Origin: Oscillospiraceae bacterium
GTDB taxonomy: Bacteria > Bacillota > Clostridia > Oscillospirales > Oscillospiraceae
DNA length: 64,000 nucleotides
Direction: 5' to 3'
Assembly (NCBI GenBank): GCA_009781515.1
Contig: WQXY01000002.1
Location: 1-64,000 of the forward strand
Shown piece by piece: positions 8,169 through 17,622 of this stretch. Position 1 is the first letter of the stretch, and every line of letters starts with the position of its first letter. A program made the translations under genes and the position numbers. The notes under the pieces were generated by a model, which searched no databases, had not been told where the DNA came from, and was given only the letters and a program-made list of their open reading frames with translations.

Positions 8169-10103
8169 ATGAAAAAACGCATATTCGCTCTTGCACTTGC
8201 AGTTGCCATGTGCCTTTCATTGTTGGCTGCCTGCGGCGACAACAACGGCGGCGGTGGCGGTGGAAGCGGCACACCTTCGGGGGGGCAAGGCTCGGGCTCA
8301 GGCTCAGGCTCTGACGGTGCTTATGCAACAAGAGACCCATTTGTCAAACCGGAAGTTATTTCAGACGTACCACGCAATGAAACACTGTGGTTCAATGGCT
8401 TCCAATGGGGTAGTTCAAACGGATGGAACCCGATTTCAAACGAAATGAACAATCCTCTTGCAATCCAGCAAGACCCCGATGGTGCCCGTCTCGTTATGAT
8501 GGAGACACCATACATGTACAACATGCTCGACAACAGCATGATCCCGCTTCTTGCTGACGGTAACTACTCATGGAATACCGACGGCACAGAGCTGACGTAC
8601 AAAATCAAAAAAGCCGCTCTTTGGAGCGACGGCACGAAAATCACCGCTCATGACGCTGCATTCTCATGGGAATTCGGCACAAAGTATTCCCGTGACGGCA
8701 ACGCAAACTGGACGCCTTACATCGCCGATGTCGTAGCACAAGATGACGACACAGTTGTGATTAAGGCTGTTACTGTTGAGCATGAAGGTGCAACCGTAGC
8801 CGCAAACCAACTCATGATGATTACATTCCTCGGTCAAAACTACATCAACCAAAAAGCATGGCTCGAAAAGCTGATTGACCGTAATGACGGCGACATTTCA
8901 GCTATGTATGCAGACGCCGGAGAAGACGTTGTATTCTCAGGTCCGTATGCTCCGTACTTTATGGACGATGTCCGCACAATCCTTGTTCGTGACGACGGTT
9001 ACTGGGGTCAGCATGCCGACATGTGGGGCAAACTCCCGACTCCGAAATACATCGGTAACGTCAACTACGAAACAAATGCTGCAGGTGACTCTGCAATTGC
9101 AGCAGGCGACGTAGACGTCAGCCAACAGTTCATTATGAACGTCAACCTGCTCTGGGAAGAGCAAGGGCTGCCGATTTCTACATATCTGCCTGAAAAACCG
9201 TGGTTTATTGCAGCAAACATGCCCACAGCATACTTTAACCTCAACAGCCCTGCAGTCGGTATCGACAATCCTGCAGTCCGTAAGGCTATCGCAATCGCTG
9301 CAGACTACGACCTCATTCTTGCAAACGCAATGACAAACCAAAGCCCGTCATTTGGCGATTACCCGCGTTCGCTCATGAACCCGACTGCTCCCGAGCAGGC
9401 AATGTATAACCAATCCGCAGTATCACATCTGCAATGGACAGGTAACGACATTGACGGTGCAAACAAGCTGCTTGATGATGCCGGAATTCTTAGAAATCCG
9501 GATAACGGCGGCCCGAACGGCGGCTGGCGTGAAATCGACGGCGAAATCCTCTCGTTCAAAGTCAGTTGCCCCGATGGTTGGTCAGACTGGCAAATGGCTA
9601 TGGAAATTGTAGCCGCAGCAGGACCGGCAATAGGTATTCAACTTGAAACCTACTACATCGACTGGTCAATCTATCAAACAATTCACACGGCAGGCTTCCA
9701 GACAGAGCTCGATATCTTTATGTTCTCAACACAAGGTATCTCTCCTGCGCAACCTTGGAGCCGTATCCGTGCACTGCTCAGCTCCGAGTTTAACGGTCTC
9801 GACGGAAACTGGACAGGTAACTTCGGTCAGTACAGCAACCCGCGCGTTGATGAGCTTATCAAAGCAATACCATTAGAGAAAGACTCAGGCAAACTGAATG
9901 AAATCTACACAGAACTCGTAGAGATTTATCTCACAGACGTGCCCTCATTCTCTTTGATGTATCGCCCCGAAAAATTCCATACCGTCAATGAGTCGATATG
10001 GACAGGCTTCACCAATGCAAATGACGGACGCAATGTGCCGCCGGTCAACTGCACAGTTGGTTACGCAATCGCCGACCTCTACAACCTCAGACTGGTCGGA
10101 TAA
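8169..10103 (+). CDS. Peptide/oligopeptide ABC transporter substrate-binding lipoprotein
   Basis: A 644-residue family 5 extracellular solute-binding protein. The signal peptide ends in the lipobox LLAAC (Cys near residue 22), followed by a Gly/Ser-rich tether of about 30 residues, so the protein is held on the outer membrane face. Family features include the SDGTKITAHDAAFSW region and the late segment SDWQMAMEIVAAAGPAIGIQ. It would capture peptides or similar compounds and deliver them to the two permeases encoded next. The start at 8169 is fixed by GGAGGAAAG; upstream in-frame codons lack a signal peptide. The coding sequence uses strongly biased codons compared with its neighbours, consistent with high expression. 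Confidence 0.92.
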   Translation: MKKRIFALALAVAMCLSLLAACGDNNGGGGGGSGTPSGGQGSGSGSGSDGAYATRDPFVKPEVISDVPRNETLWFNGFQWGSSNGWNPISNEMNNPLAIQQDPDGARLVMMETPYMYNMLDNSMIPLLADGNYSWNTDGTELTYKIKKAALWSDGTKITAHDAAFSWEFGTKYSRDGNANWTPYIADVVAQDDDTVVIKAVTVEHEGATVAANQLMMITFLGQNYINQKAWLEKLIDRNDGDISAMYADAGEDVVFSGPYAPYFMDDVRTILVRDDGYWGQHADMWGKLPTPKYIGNVNYETNAAGDSAIAAGDVDVSQQFIMNVNLLWEEQGLPISTYLPEKPWFIAANMPTAYFNLNSPAVGIDNPAVRKAIAIAADYDLILANAMTNQSPSFGDYPRSLMNPTAPEQAMYNQSAVSHLQWTGNDIDGANKLLDDAGILRNPDNGGPNGGWREIDGEILSFKVSCPDGWSDWQMAMEIVAAAGPAIGIQLETYYIDWSIYQTIHTAGFQTELDIFMFSTQGISPAQPWSRIRALLSSEFNGLDGNWTGNFGQYSNPRVDELIKAIPLEKDSGKLNEIYTELVEIYLTDVPSFSLMYRPEKFHTVNESIWTGFTNANDGRNVPPVNCTVGYAIADLYNLRLVG

Positions 10104-10123
10104 CCCCTAACACGCACCGTTAA

Positions 10124-10156
10124 AGGCGGCTATGTTTTCAAAAGGCATAGCCGCCT
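10124..10156 (+). promoter_or_regulatory. Intercistronic stem-loop
   Basis: AGGCGGCTATG (10124-10134) and CATAGCCGCCT (10146-10156) form a perfect 11-bp stem without a T run. Placed between binding-protein and permease genes, it probably protects the upstream mRNA or reduces read-through, which would keep the binding protein more abundant than the membrane components. Confidence 0.65.
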
Positions 10157-10188
10157 ATCCTATAGTATGAAGCGGGAGGGTTTAGCCT

Positions 10189-11190
10189 ATGAAAGGATAC
10201 AGAAAATACTATACAAAAAAGATTATATGGTTTTTGATTACACTCGTTGCTGCTGTAATACTCAACTTTATTCTGCCGCGTCTTATGCCAAATGACCCTG
10301 TCAACGCAATGGTCGGAAGGGTGGCACAAGGTGTCAGTGACCCTGATGTTATCCGCCAGTTATATGAGGAATACCAACGTGAGTTTGGCTTGGACAGACC
10401 CGTTATTGAACAGTTTTTTATTTACATAGGAAATTTACTCAGAGGCGAGCTTGGTAAATCATTTACACAACGCCGCCCTGTTGCAGATATACTTGCCACT
10501 GCAATACCATGGTCGGTGGGCTTACAGCTGCCCGCAATTTTAACCGGATGGATTATCGGAAATCTGCTTGGTGCATTGGCTGCATACATTCGCAAGGCAT
10601 TCGATAAAACACTCATGCCTCTTATGCTGTTTATAGGAGGTATACCTGCATTTGGTATGGCGGTCATATTGCTTTCGGTATTTTCGCTGAACTTGGGGTG
10701 GTTCCCGCCCTCGCTCGGCTATGACCAAAGTCTCATACCTGCTTTTAACTGGAATTTTATCGCATCGATTATCAGGCATTATCATTTGCCGTTTTGGTCG
10801 ATTGTTTTAATATCTATCGGTGGACAATCACTCGGTATGCGCTCGATGTCCATCTACGAGCTTAACGCGGATTATGTAAAATACAGCCGCTATATGGGTA
10901 TCAAAGACGGCAAGATTGTACGTTACGTCTTCCGCAACGCCATGCTTCCGCAGGTCACGGGACTTGCACTTTCAATCGGCACAATGATAGGCGGAGCACT
11001 TGTTGCCGAGCTCATATTCTCATACCCGGGACTTGGAAGCACCCTGTGGCGTGCTATCAGCGGCGGTGACTACCCGCTCATTTCCGCAGTTACGCTTATC
11101 ATTACGCTAATGGTGCTTGTAACGGTATTTTTGCTTGACATCATATATGGCCTTATAGACCCGCGTGTCAAGGCATCACAATACGAATAG
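10189..11190 (+). CDS. Peptide ABC transporter permease, DppB/OppB type
   Basis: A 333-residue membrane protein with six predicted helices; the first is at residues 15-35. The N-terminal block ([16 protein letters not shown]) and the segment [23 protein letters not shown] are typical of DppB. The EAA-loop that docks the ATPase is around [20 protein letters not shown]. It forms the translocation path with the next gene product. GGGAGGG precedes the ATG, and the gap to the next gene is only 13 bases. Confidence 0.93.
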   Translation: MKGYRKYYTKKIIWFLITLVAAVILNFILPRLMPNDPVNAMVGRVAQGVSDPDVIRQLYEEYQREFGLDRPVIEQFFIYIGNLLRGELGKSFTQRRPVADILATAIPWSVGLQLPAILTGWIIGNLLGALAAYIRKAFDKTLMPLMLFIGGIPAFGMAVILLSVFSLNLGWFPPSLGYDQSLIPAFNWNFIASIIRHYHLPFWSIVLISIGGQSLGMRSMSIYELNADYVKYSRYMGIKDGKIVRYVFRNAMLPQVTGLALSIGTMIGGALVAELIFSYPGLGSTLWRAISGGDYPLISAVTLIITLMVLVTVFLLDIIYGLIDPRVKASQYE

Positions 11191-11203
11191 GAGGGAGTAG
11201 AGT

Positions 11204-12487
11204 ATGAAATCACAACTGCGTTCAATTGTACGTTCCGGCAAGTTCATGACGGGATTTGTCATATTCGTATCCATACTGCTCCTTACAATTATTTATCCGC
11301 TGATAAATCCGGGCGACCCTATGGCACGTATCGGATATGACTCATTTAGAACCAGACCCGGTACATATGTATCCTTGTATGACACTCTTGACGGTGTTAA
11401 TACTTTCACATTTAGAATACCGGGAGCAAACGATATACGCATCAGCAACAAGCTCAGAGAAGATGACCGTGAGCGGATAAAATACTGGCTTGTCGAATAC
11501 GGAAAGCAGGAGGAAGTAGCCGGTCTTACCGAGGAAGAAATTGACATTGAAGATACGGTTGCCCTTTTGGGATTATGGTGGGAGTTTTATTCAGATGAGG
11601 TTTTCGTCAGAAATCTGACAAATGCGGAGCGAAATGCGTTCATGCGGCTTGATGTCAGATTAGACAGGCTCTTTGACATCGACGATTTGCAAGTATATAC
11701 ACTAAACCCCGAAACAGGTGAACATGATATCTTGTTTACCGAAGTATCTACAGATGACTATATTAATGTCAGCGATGTTGCAAATATAATAAGGCTGCCG
11801 CTCGGAACCGACAACTTCGGAAGTGATGTGCTCAAAAAATTAGTCTTGGCTACAGCCACATCGCTTTGGATAGGGCTTGTAGCAGGAACCGTTGCCACAC
11901 TTATCGGGCTGACATTAGGGCTGCTCGGCGGATATGTCGGCGGAATAGTGGACGACATCATAATGTTCTTTACAAATCTATTCACAGTCATTCCCGGTTT
12001 TGTTCTCTTGATACTTATTTCATATGGCATGTCGCAAATGGAGCGGGGAGCTACAACCGTTGCGGTTGTCATAGGTCTTACCTCGTGGGTATGGACAACA
12101 CGTTCGGTACGCTCGCAGGTTATGTCACTTCGCAACCGTGACCATGTAAATCTCAGTAAACTCAGCGGTCACTCCATGCCGAAAATAATCATCAAAGATA
12201 TCCTGCCCTACATCGCATCATATGTAGTAATGGCATTTATCCTGCAGATATCATCGGGTATTCTTGCAGAAGCGGGGCTTTCCATGCTTGGACTCGGACC
12301 GAGCACTACATCGACAGCCACACTCGGCATGATGCTCGACTGGAGCATTATGAAATCGACCGCCTTTATACACGGAGCATGGTGGGCATATTATCCGGTC
12401 ATAGTAGTAATTTTGTTGATATCTTTTTCGCTCAATTTAATGAATACCGGAATGGACCAAGTGTTCAATCCGCAGCTTAGAGATTAG
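11204..12487 (+). CDS. Peptide ABC transporter permease, DppC/OppC type, with long external insertion
   Basis: A 427-residue permease, about 120-150 residues longer than typical DppC. Helix 1 is at residues 15-35. The family motif PLGTDNFGSDVLKK, normally soon after helix 1, is delayed to about residue 200. The intervening stretch (about 40-195) is hydrophilic and rich in acidic residues, and should lie outside the cell. The C-terminal core has the usual five further helices and an EAA loop around LSKLSGHSMPKIIIKDILPY. The insertion could contact the binding protein or substrate, but this is inference. AGGAGGGAG precedes the ATG. Confidence 0.9.
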   Translation: MKSQLRSIVRSGKFMTGFVIFVSILLLTIIYPLINPGDPMARIGYDSFRTRPGTYVSLYDTLDGVNTFTFRIPGANDIRISNKLREDDRERIKYWLVEYGKQEEVAGLTEEEIDIEDTVALLGLWWEFYSDEVFVRNLTNAERNAFMRLDVRLDRLFDIDDLQVYTLNPETGEHDILFTEVSTDDYINVSDVANIIRLPLGTDNFGSDVLKKLVLATATSLWIGLVAGTVATLIGLTLGLLGGYVGGIVDDIIMFFTNLFTVIPGFVLLILISYGMSQMERGATTVAVVIGLTSWVWTTRSVRSQVMSLRNRDHVNLSKLSGHSMPKIIIKDILPYIASYVVMAFILQISSGILAEAGLSMLGLGPSTTSTATLGMMLDWSIMKSTAFIHGAWWAYYPVIVVILLISFSLNLMNTGMDQVFNPQLRD

Positions 12488-12498
12488 GGGGTGAGTAA

Positions 12499-13512
12499 AT
12501 GGGAAAAGTAATGCTTGAGGTCAAAGGTCTTACAACCAAATACATCACCCGCTTCAAAGAGGACGTTTATGCGGTAAATGACGTTTCTTTTAAGGTTGAA
12601 GAAGGCAGATCCGTCGGGATTGCAGGTGAGTCCGGCTGCGGCAAGTCCACACTTGCACTGAGTCTTATGGGGTATTATTTTGCACCGCTCCATTACATCA
12701 AGGGTGAGATCATAATAGACGGGCGAAATATATCCGGCATGAAACCCGACGATATCAGGAAAAACATTCTCGGCACGGAGATTGCATACATACCGCAAGC
12801 GGCAATGAATGCACTCAATCCGACACGCAAGATTATTAAGTTTATTGAAGATGTCGTTCGTGCTCACGACCCGAAAGCCACAAAAAAAGACATATACGAC
12901 TTGGCGCGTCAACGGTTTGAGATACTGAACCTGCCCGAAGAAGCACTTGGTAAATATGCCGTGGAGCTTTCGGGCGGAATGAAGCAGCGTACAGTTATTG
13001 CTGTTTCCACAATCCTCTCGCCGAAGATACTTATCGCAGACGAGCCGTCTTCGGCACTTGATGTCACAAGCCAGAAAATGGTTATCAAAATGATACATGA
13101 CCTCATGGAGCTCGGTTATATAAAATCAATGATATTCATAACCCATGAACTGCCGCTTTTATATAATGTCACAGATGATATCATGGTTATGTATGCCGCA
13201 CAGCTTGTTGAGTCCGGCACGGCTGACCAAATGATTTTTGACCCGCTGCACCCTTACTCCAAGGGATTAATGGGCTCGATACTCGTGCCGGAGGACGGCA
13301 CACGTGACGTTAAGCTTGTTGCGATACCGGGAACACCGCCAAATCTCAAAAAGCCGCCCGACGGCTGCCGTTTTGCAGAGCGTTGTAAGTACGCAACAGC
13401 AAATTGCAGACTTTCACAGGTGGCATTTTATGATTTTGAAAACAACCGCAAATGCCGTTGTCTTTTCACGGAAAATGAACTCAGGGAGGCATATAAAAAT
13501 GAACAGTCATGA
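12499..13512 (+). CDS. Peptide ABC transporter ATPase, DppD/OppD type
   Basis: A 337-residue cytosolic ATPase. The Walker A motif is GESGCGKST, the Q-loop is in [13 protein letters not shown], the signature is LSGGMKQR, Walker B is [12 protein letters not shown] and the switch histidine is in FITHEL. The C-terminal extension with [14 protein letters not shown] carries the Cys-rich region seen in the oligopeptide-ATPase C-terminal domain, which may bind an iron-sulfur cluster as in DppD/OppD. It pairs with the next ATPase, whose start lies inside this gene's end (overlap of 14 bases), indicating translational coupling. Confidence 0.93.
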   Translation: MGKVMLEVKGLTTKYITRFKEDVYAVNDVSFKVEEGRSVGIAGESGCGKSTLALSLMGYYFAPLHYIKGEIIIDGRNISGMKPDDIRKNILGTEIAYIPQAAMNALNPTRKIIKFIEDVVRAHDPKATKKDIYDLARQRFEILNLPEEALGKYAVELSGGMKQRTVIAVSTILSPKILIADEPSSALDVTSQKMVIKMIHDLMELGYIKSMIFITHELPLLYNVTDDIMVMYAAQLVESGTADQMIFDPLHPYSKGLMGSILVPEDGTRDVKLVAIPGTPPNLKKPPDGCRFAERCKYATANCRLSQVAFYDFENNRKCRCLFTENELREAYKNEQS

Positions 13513-14353
13513 CAGACAGCTGTGCCTGAGTGGAAAGGGCGTAACGAAAATATTCGGTTTCGGCAGCAAAAAGACACTTGCCGTAGACAATGTTGATTTT
13601 GAATTTTACTCGGGTGATTTGATTTCTATCGTCGGCGAGTCGGGCAGCGGGAAGACAACACTAATAAAAATGCTGTTAGGGCTTACCTCCGTGACCGAGG
13701 GTGAGATTAGCTTTATGGGTAAAAAGCGTGACATAGGTTCAAGGCGCAAAAAAAAGGAATATTGGAAAGGTATTCAGGCGATTTTTCAAGACCCGTACTC
13801 ATCGTACAATATCTTTTCAAAAATAGACTCCGTGCTTCTTGATTGTATTAATATGCGGGGAGGAAGACTTCTGCCGCGGAAAACGAAAATCGAAATGATG
13901 CGTGAGGCATGCAGCTTTGTTAATCTCAAGTATGACGAGATGACAAACAAGTATCCGTTTGAACTATCGGGCGGGCAAATGCAACGCCTTATGATTGCAC
14001 GGATTTTTCTCTTAAAACCGAAAATACTGCTTGCCGACGAGCCGACCTCAATGATTGACGCCTGCTCGAGAGCTACGATTTTGGACATGCTGCTCAAGCT
14101 GCGTGATGAAACGGGAATGATGATAATATTTATCACGCATGATATGGGTTTGGCTTATTACCTTTCCGATACCGTATATATCATGGAAAAAGGTAAGATT
14201 GTCGAATTTGGCTCTGCCGACGAGGTCGTTTTGAACCCAAAGGCTGATTATACAAAGCAGCTACTCAATGATGTGCCGAAAATCCACGACCCGTGGGAAT
14301 TCAGCAAAAACAGGCGTAAGGATGCACAATGGACAGAGCAGTTCGTAGTATAG
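13499..14353 (+). CDS. Peptide ABC transporter ATPase, DppF/OppF type
   Basis: A 284-residue ATPase with Walker [11 protein letters not shown]-loop [11 protein letters not shown], signature LSGGQMQR, Walker [13 protein letters not shown] and switch His in FITHDMG. The start is the ATG at 13499, eight bases after AGGGAGGC; a longer open frame upstream runs inside the preceding ATPase and has no ribosome binding site. It completes the five-gene importer. Unlike DppD it lacks the C-terminal Cys-rich region. Confidence 0.93.
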   Translation: MNSHDRQLCLSGKGVTKIFGFGSKKTLAVDNVDFEFYSGDLISIVGESGSGKTTLIKMLLGLTSVTEGEISFMGKKRDIGSRRKKKEYWKGIQAIFQDPYSSYNIFSKIDSVLLDCINMRGGRLLPRKTKIEMMREACSFVNLKYDEMTNKYPFELSGGQMQRLMIARIFLLKPKILLADEPTSMIDACSRATILDMLLKLRDETGMMIIFITHDMGLAYYLSDTVYIMEKGKIVEFGSADEVVLNPKADYTKQLLNDVPKIHDPWEFSKNRRKDAQWTEQFVV

Positions 14354-14360
14354 GTAATTT

Positions 14361-15707
14361 ATGTCAAATGTAAAGGACATGACAGAGGGAAAACCCATTC
14401 GGTTGATGATTGGGTTTTCTGTTCCGCTGCTTATTTCAAATGTGCTGCAGCTGCTGTTTTCTGTAGTTGACAGCGCTATAATCGGGCGGATACTCGGAAT
14501 AAACGCATTCGCGTCAATAGGAGCGATAGCGAGCCCTTTTTGGCTCGTTTTGAGCTTGGTTTTTGGTATTAACCAAGGATTTGGCACGCTCTTTGCACAA
14601 CGCTTCGGTGCAAAGGACATGGACGGCTTAAAAAAAGCATTTGTCACCGCAGCATATTTTGCAGGGCTTTTTGCTCTAATGATAAGCATCGGAGGAGTTC
14701 TCGGCTGCCGTTCGCTCATGGAGCTTCTAAGGACGCCCCCGCATCTTATTGACGGTGCGGTGACATATTTAAGCTTGGTATGGGCAGGCAAGCCTATAGT
14801 GTTTGCGTATAGCCTTATGGCAGTGATGCTCTTTGCACTCGGCGACAGCAAGACACCGCTTCGTGCGATGATTATAGCGACAATACTGAACATTGCATTG
14901 GACTTTGCTTTGGTTTTCCCGTTTGGAATTGCAGGTGTTGCTTTTGCGTCACTTTTGGCACAGTCCGTGGCTTTTGTTTACTGCTTTCGTGCAATACGCA
15001 AAACAGGGATTTTCCAAGGCTGCGGCTTTAAGTTTGACAAAGCCTCCGCGTGGCCGCTCCTGCGGCTTGCACTGCCGCTCGGGTTTCGCAATGCAGTCAT
15101 TGAAATAGGCGGACTGATTGTACAGCGTCATGTCAATGAATACGGTACGGAGTTTATTGCGGGTGTTGCGGCTGCAAAAAGAATGTACAGTCTTCTGATG
15201 ATTGCGGGAGGAGCCATTGAGGCATCCGTGGCTACCTTTGTTGCACAAAATTTCGGTGCAGGGAAGCTTGACCGTGTAAAGCAGGGGGTCAAAGACGGTC
15301 TTAAGCTTGTGGTAGGGTCATCACTTGTTATAATGGCAGTTGCATTGCCGTTTGGGCGTCAGATACTGAGTATTCTTATAGACGGTGATGCAGGTCAGGT
15401 CAGTGAGGTGCTTGATGTCGGCGTGAGACAGCTGAGGCTGATGAGTGTCGGATTGCCTTTTCTTTATCTGCTGTTTATGTACCGTGCGGCACTGCAGGGA
15501 ATTGGCAACACGTTTATTCCTATGTTGTCGGGATTTGTTGAGCTGCTGCTGCGTATCATATCGGTTGTTGTGCTAACGCGTTATCTCGGGGAGTTGGGCG
15601 TACTGCTCTCTGACCCGCTCGCATGGCCGTTTGCAACCTTACTTCTTGTAATATCTTATATAATTGTGTTCAGAAAAGTTAAAAGAAATGCAGATAATAC
15701 CATATAG
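14361..15707 (+). CDS. MATE family efflux transporter
   Basis: A 448-residue membrane protein with about 12 helices in two similar halves, resembling the DinF/NorM class of multidrug and toxin exporters driven by sodium or protons. The N-terminus (KPIRLMIGFSVPLLISNVLQ) and the segment IGRILGINAFASIGAIASP match the family. It starts seven bases after the DppF stop. It may be co-transcribed with the importer, or form a resistance block with the two-component system and ABC exporter that follow. The substrate is not visible. Confidence 0.9.
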   Translation: MSNVKDMTEGKPIRLMIGFSVPLLISNVLQLLFSVVDSAIIGRILGINAFASIGAIASPFWLVLSLVFGINQGFGTLFAQRFGAKDMDGLKKAFVTAAYFAGLFALMISIGGVLGCRSLMELLRTPPHLIDGAVTYLSLVWAGKPIVFAYSLMAVMLFALGDSKTPLRAMIIATILNIALDFALVFPFGIAGVAFASLLAQSVAFVYCFRAIRKTGIFQGCGFKFDKASAWPLLRLALPLGFRNAVIEIGGLIVQRHVNEYGTEFIAGVAAAKRMYSLLMIAGGAIEASVATFVAQNFGAGKLDRVKQGVKDGLKLVVGSSLVIMAVALPFGRQILSILIDGDAGQVSEVLDVGVRQLRLMSVGLPFLYLLFMYRAALQGIGNTFIPMLSGFVELLLRIISVVVLTRYLGELGVLLSDPLAWPFATLLLVISYIIVFRKVKRNADNTI

Positions 15708-15717
15708 GGGAGAAACG

Positions 15718-16404
15718 ATGATGCAGATATTTTTAGTTGAAGACGATAAAGCGATTGCCAAAAACCTTACGCTTCTGCTCAGCTCCGAGGGGTTTGCAGT
15801 TTCCCATGCTGCTACGCAAAAAGAAGCAATATCCATGCTTGAGGGGAAAAAGTTTGACTTGGCACTCATTGATATATCCTTGCCTGACGGTAACGGCTTT
15901 GCGGTTTGCACAGCAATAAAAACCGGGACGGATACACCTGTTATTTTCCTGACAGCCTCAGGCGACGAAGCAAGTGTTGTCACAGGGCTGAACATGGGAG
16001 CCGATGATTACATAACGAAGCCGTTTCGCCCAATGGAACTGATTGCAAGAATAAAAGCGACACTAAGAAAGAGCGGCGGAGCACCGTCGGCATTTGAAAT
16101 TGCATCACTGCATGTTGACACGGCGAGCGGTATGGTAAAAAAGCACGGCAGGGAAGTCTTCCTGTCGGCGTTGGAGTACCGTTTGCTGCTTGTATTTTTG
16201 AACAATCAGGGCAATCTTATCACACGGAGCAAGCTGCTTGACGAGCTTTGGGACGCGGCAGGTGAGTTTGTTAATGACAACACACTGACCGTCTACATAA
16301 AGCGTCTGCGGGAAAAAATAGAAGACGACCCCGCAAATCCTCAAATTATACTGACCATTCGTGGTTTAGGCTATAAGCTTGGAGGTCAAAGTGCTGCGGA
16401 ATAA
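15718..16404 (+). CDS. OmpR/PhoB-family response regulator
   Basis: A 228-residue regulator. The receiver domain covers about residues 1-115: acidic pair LVEDD, phosphoacceptor Asp in LALIDISLPDGNGF, Thr in FLTASGD and Lys in ITKPFRP. A winged-helix DNA-binding domain follows (about 130-226), with recognition-helix region NTLTVYIKRLREKI and the closing GLGYKL. The start at 15718 follows GGGGAGAAACG. Its stop overlaps the kinase gene. It is the probable activator of the ABC exporter genes at 17.6 kb through the 11-bp repeats found there. Confidence 0.93.
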   Translation: MMQIFLVEDDKAIAKNLTLLLSSEGFAVSHAATQKEAISMLEGKKFDLALIDISLPDGNGFAVCTAIKTGTDTPVIFLTASGDEASVVTGLNMGADDYITKPFRPMELIARIKATLRKSGGAPSAFEIASLHVDTASGMVKKHGREVFLSALEYRLLLVFLNNQGNLITRSKLLDELWDAAGEFVNDNTLTVYIKRLREKIEDDPANPQIILTIRGLGYKLGGQSAAE

Positions 16405-17380
16405 AGAGTTTGTGAGATTTGCCGTCTTATACATAGTATTATCTGCAATTTTTATAACAGTCGGCTTTTTTGTCTCGCCGATAAACGGAGTTTTACTTGC
16501 CGCGTTATCGGCTGTGCTTGGTTCGGCTTTTTTCATCTTCACAAAAGCACGCTACAAAAGCATTTCAAGGATATCTGAGCAAATAGACTTAGTTCTTCAC
16601 GGTGCCGACCGCTTTGAGCTTAGCGGATTTGATGAGGGTGAGCTGTCCATACTCCATAACGATATCACAAAAATGACCATGCGTATAAGAGAGCAAAACG
16701 ATGTTTTAGTCCGCGACAAGGAGTATCTTGCAGACCTGCTTGCAGACATTGCGCATCAGCTGCGAACACCGCTGACAAGTGCAAATCTTATTTTGTCCTT
16801 TTTGGCGAAAAACGAAAATGAACAGGAGCGGCAAAAGTTTGTCCGCGAGCTTGAAGAGCTGCTTATCCGCATGGACTGGCTGATTACATCACTGTTGAAA
16901 TTATCACGGCTTGACGCGGGGGTTGTGGCATTTCAAAGCGAACTTATAGCTGTAGGAGACATTGTAGCCTCTGCCTGCCGTCCGCTGCTCATACCTATGG
17001 AGCTTCGTAACATTCAAATAAAAACGGATATACTGCAGGACATAAAAATACAAGGTGACATCGGCTGGCTCTCGGAGGCGGTGCAAAACATACTGAAAAA
17101 CTGCATGGAAAGCATCGGCGAGGACGGGACAATCGAAATAAGCTGCAATGATAACAACCTGTATACAGAGCTTACGATACATGATAGCGGCAGGGGCTTT
17201 GAAGATGAAGACATACCGCATTTGTTTGATAGGTTTTACCGTGGCAAAAGCGACAATGCCACAGGCTACGGCATCGGGCTGTCGCTGAGCAGAATGATTA
17301 TTTCGAGGCAAGGCGGTACGATAACAGCAAAAAATCACCACGACGGCGGCGCTGTTTTTGCTGTAAGGTTTGTAAAGTGA
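16391..17380 (+). CDS. Intramembrane-sensing histidine kinase (BceS-like)
   Basis: A 329-residue kinase. Two hydrophobic helices near residues 5-50 are joined by a very short loop, so there is no external sensor domain. The H-box is DIAHQLRTPLTSANL, the G1 box DSGRGFEDED and the G2 box GYGIGLSLSRM. This layout is that of kinases such as BceS that read the flux of a partner ABC exporter, not the drug directly. GTG 16391 is chosen because GGAGGT (16381-16386) precedes it; it overlaps the regulator gene by 14 bases. The exporter is encoded 240 bases downstream. Confidence 0.88.
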   Translation: MLRNKEFVRFAVLYIVLSAIFITVGFFVSPINGVLLAALSAVLGSAFFIFTKARYKSISRISEQIDLVLHGADRFELSGFDEGELSILHNDITKMTMRIREQNDVLVRDKEYLADLLADIAHQLRTPLTSANLILSFLAKNENEQERQKFVRELEELLIRMDWLITSLLKLSRLDAGVVAFQSELIAVGDIVASACRPLLIPMELRNIQIKTDILQDIKIQGDIGWLSEAVQNILKNCMESIGEDGTIEISCNDNNLYTELTIHDSGRGFEDEDIPHLFDRFYRGKSDNATGYGIGLSLSRMIISRQGGTITAKNHHDGGAVFAVRFVK

Positions 17381-17430
17381 CGGGTTCTCTTGTGACGCAG
17401 CACAACAGGAAAGAGCCGTGAGGGGAAACG

Positions 17431-17502
17431 ATGACCGGTTTTTTGAGCTTGCGAACAAAAACCGCTGGCACGTTTCACCGATGTAAGTGCTCTTTAGAAT
17501 AA
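17431..17502 (+). CDS. Possible 23-residue small protein
   Basis: A short open frame begins at ATG 17431 directly after GAGGGGAAACG, an excellent ribosome binding site, and ends at TAA 17502. The product is basic with two cysteines (HRCKC). It lies between the kinase and the exporter genes, overlapping a weak hairpin near its end. It may be a real small protein or chance. Confidence 0.25.
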   Translation: MTGFLSLRTKTAGTFHRCKCSLE

Positions 17503-17540
17503 TCTTAAAGCACAAGAGAATTTTTCTATTATGACTAAAT

Positions 17541-17602
17541 CGTCACCGGAAATTCACCGTAATGTCACAAAAATCTGCTACTGTATTGTCATGTAACAAT
17601 AC
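17541..17602 (+). promoter_or_regulatory. Response-regulator operator with three 11-bp repeats and a palindrome
   Basis: TCACCG at 17543, TCACCG at 17554 and TCAC at 17565 recur exactly every 11 bases, the spacing used by PhoB/OmpR-family dimers. Just downstream GTATTGT (17583-17589) and ACAATAC (17596-17602) form a 7-bp inverted repeat. The exporter ATPase gene begins 20 bases later. No strong -35 box is present, as expected of an activator-dependent promoter. Confidence 0.55.
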
Positions 17603-17622
17603 AAGAAAGGCAGATTTATTTT

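Noticed and set aside
12484-13098. A 204-codon open frame on the minus strand
   Set aside because: It lies wholly opposite the DppD-type ATPase gene, has a Cys/His-rich nonsense composition and no ribosome binding site.
13304-13498. An N-terminal extension of the DppF-type ATPase
   Set aside because: The extension runs inside the preceding ATPase gene; the ATG at 13499 has the ribosome binding site and the usual family start.
14261-14893. A 210-codon open frame on the minus strand
   Set aside because: It mirrors the MATE gene; the composition is that of an antisense shadow and no family motif appears.
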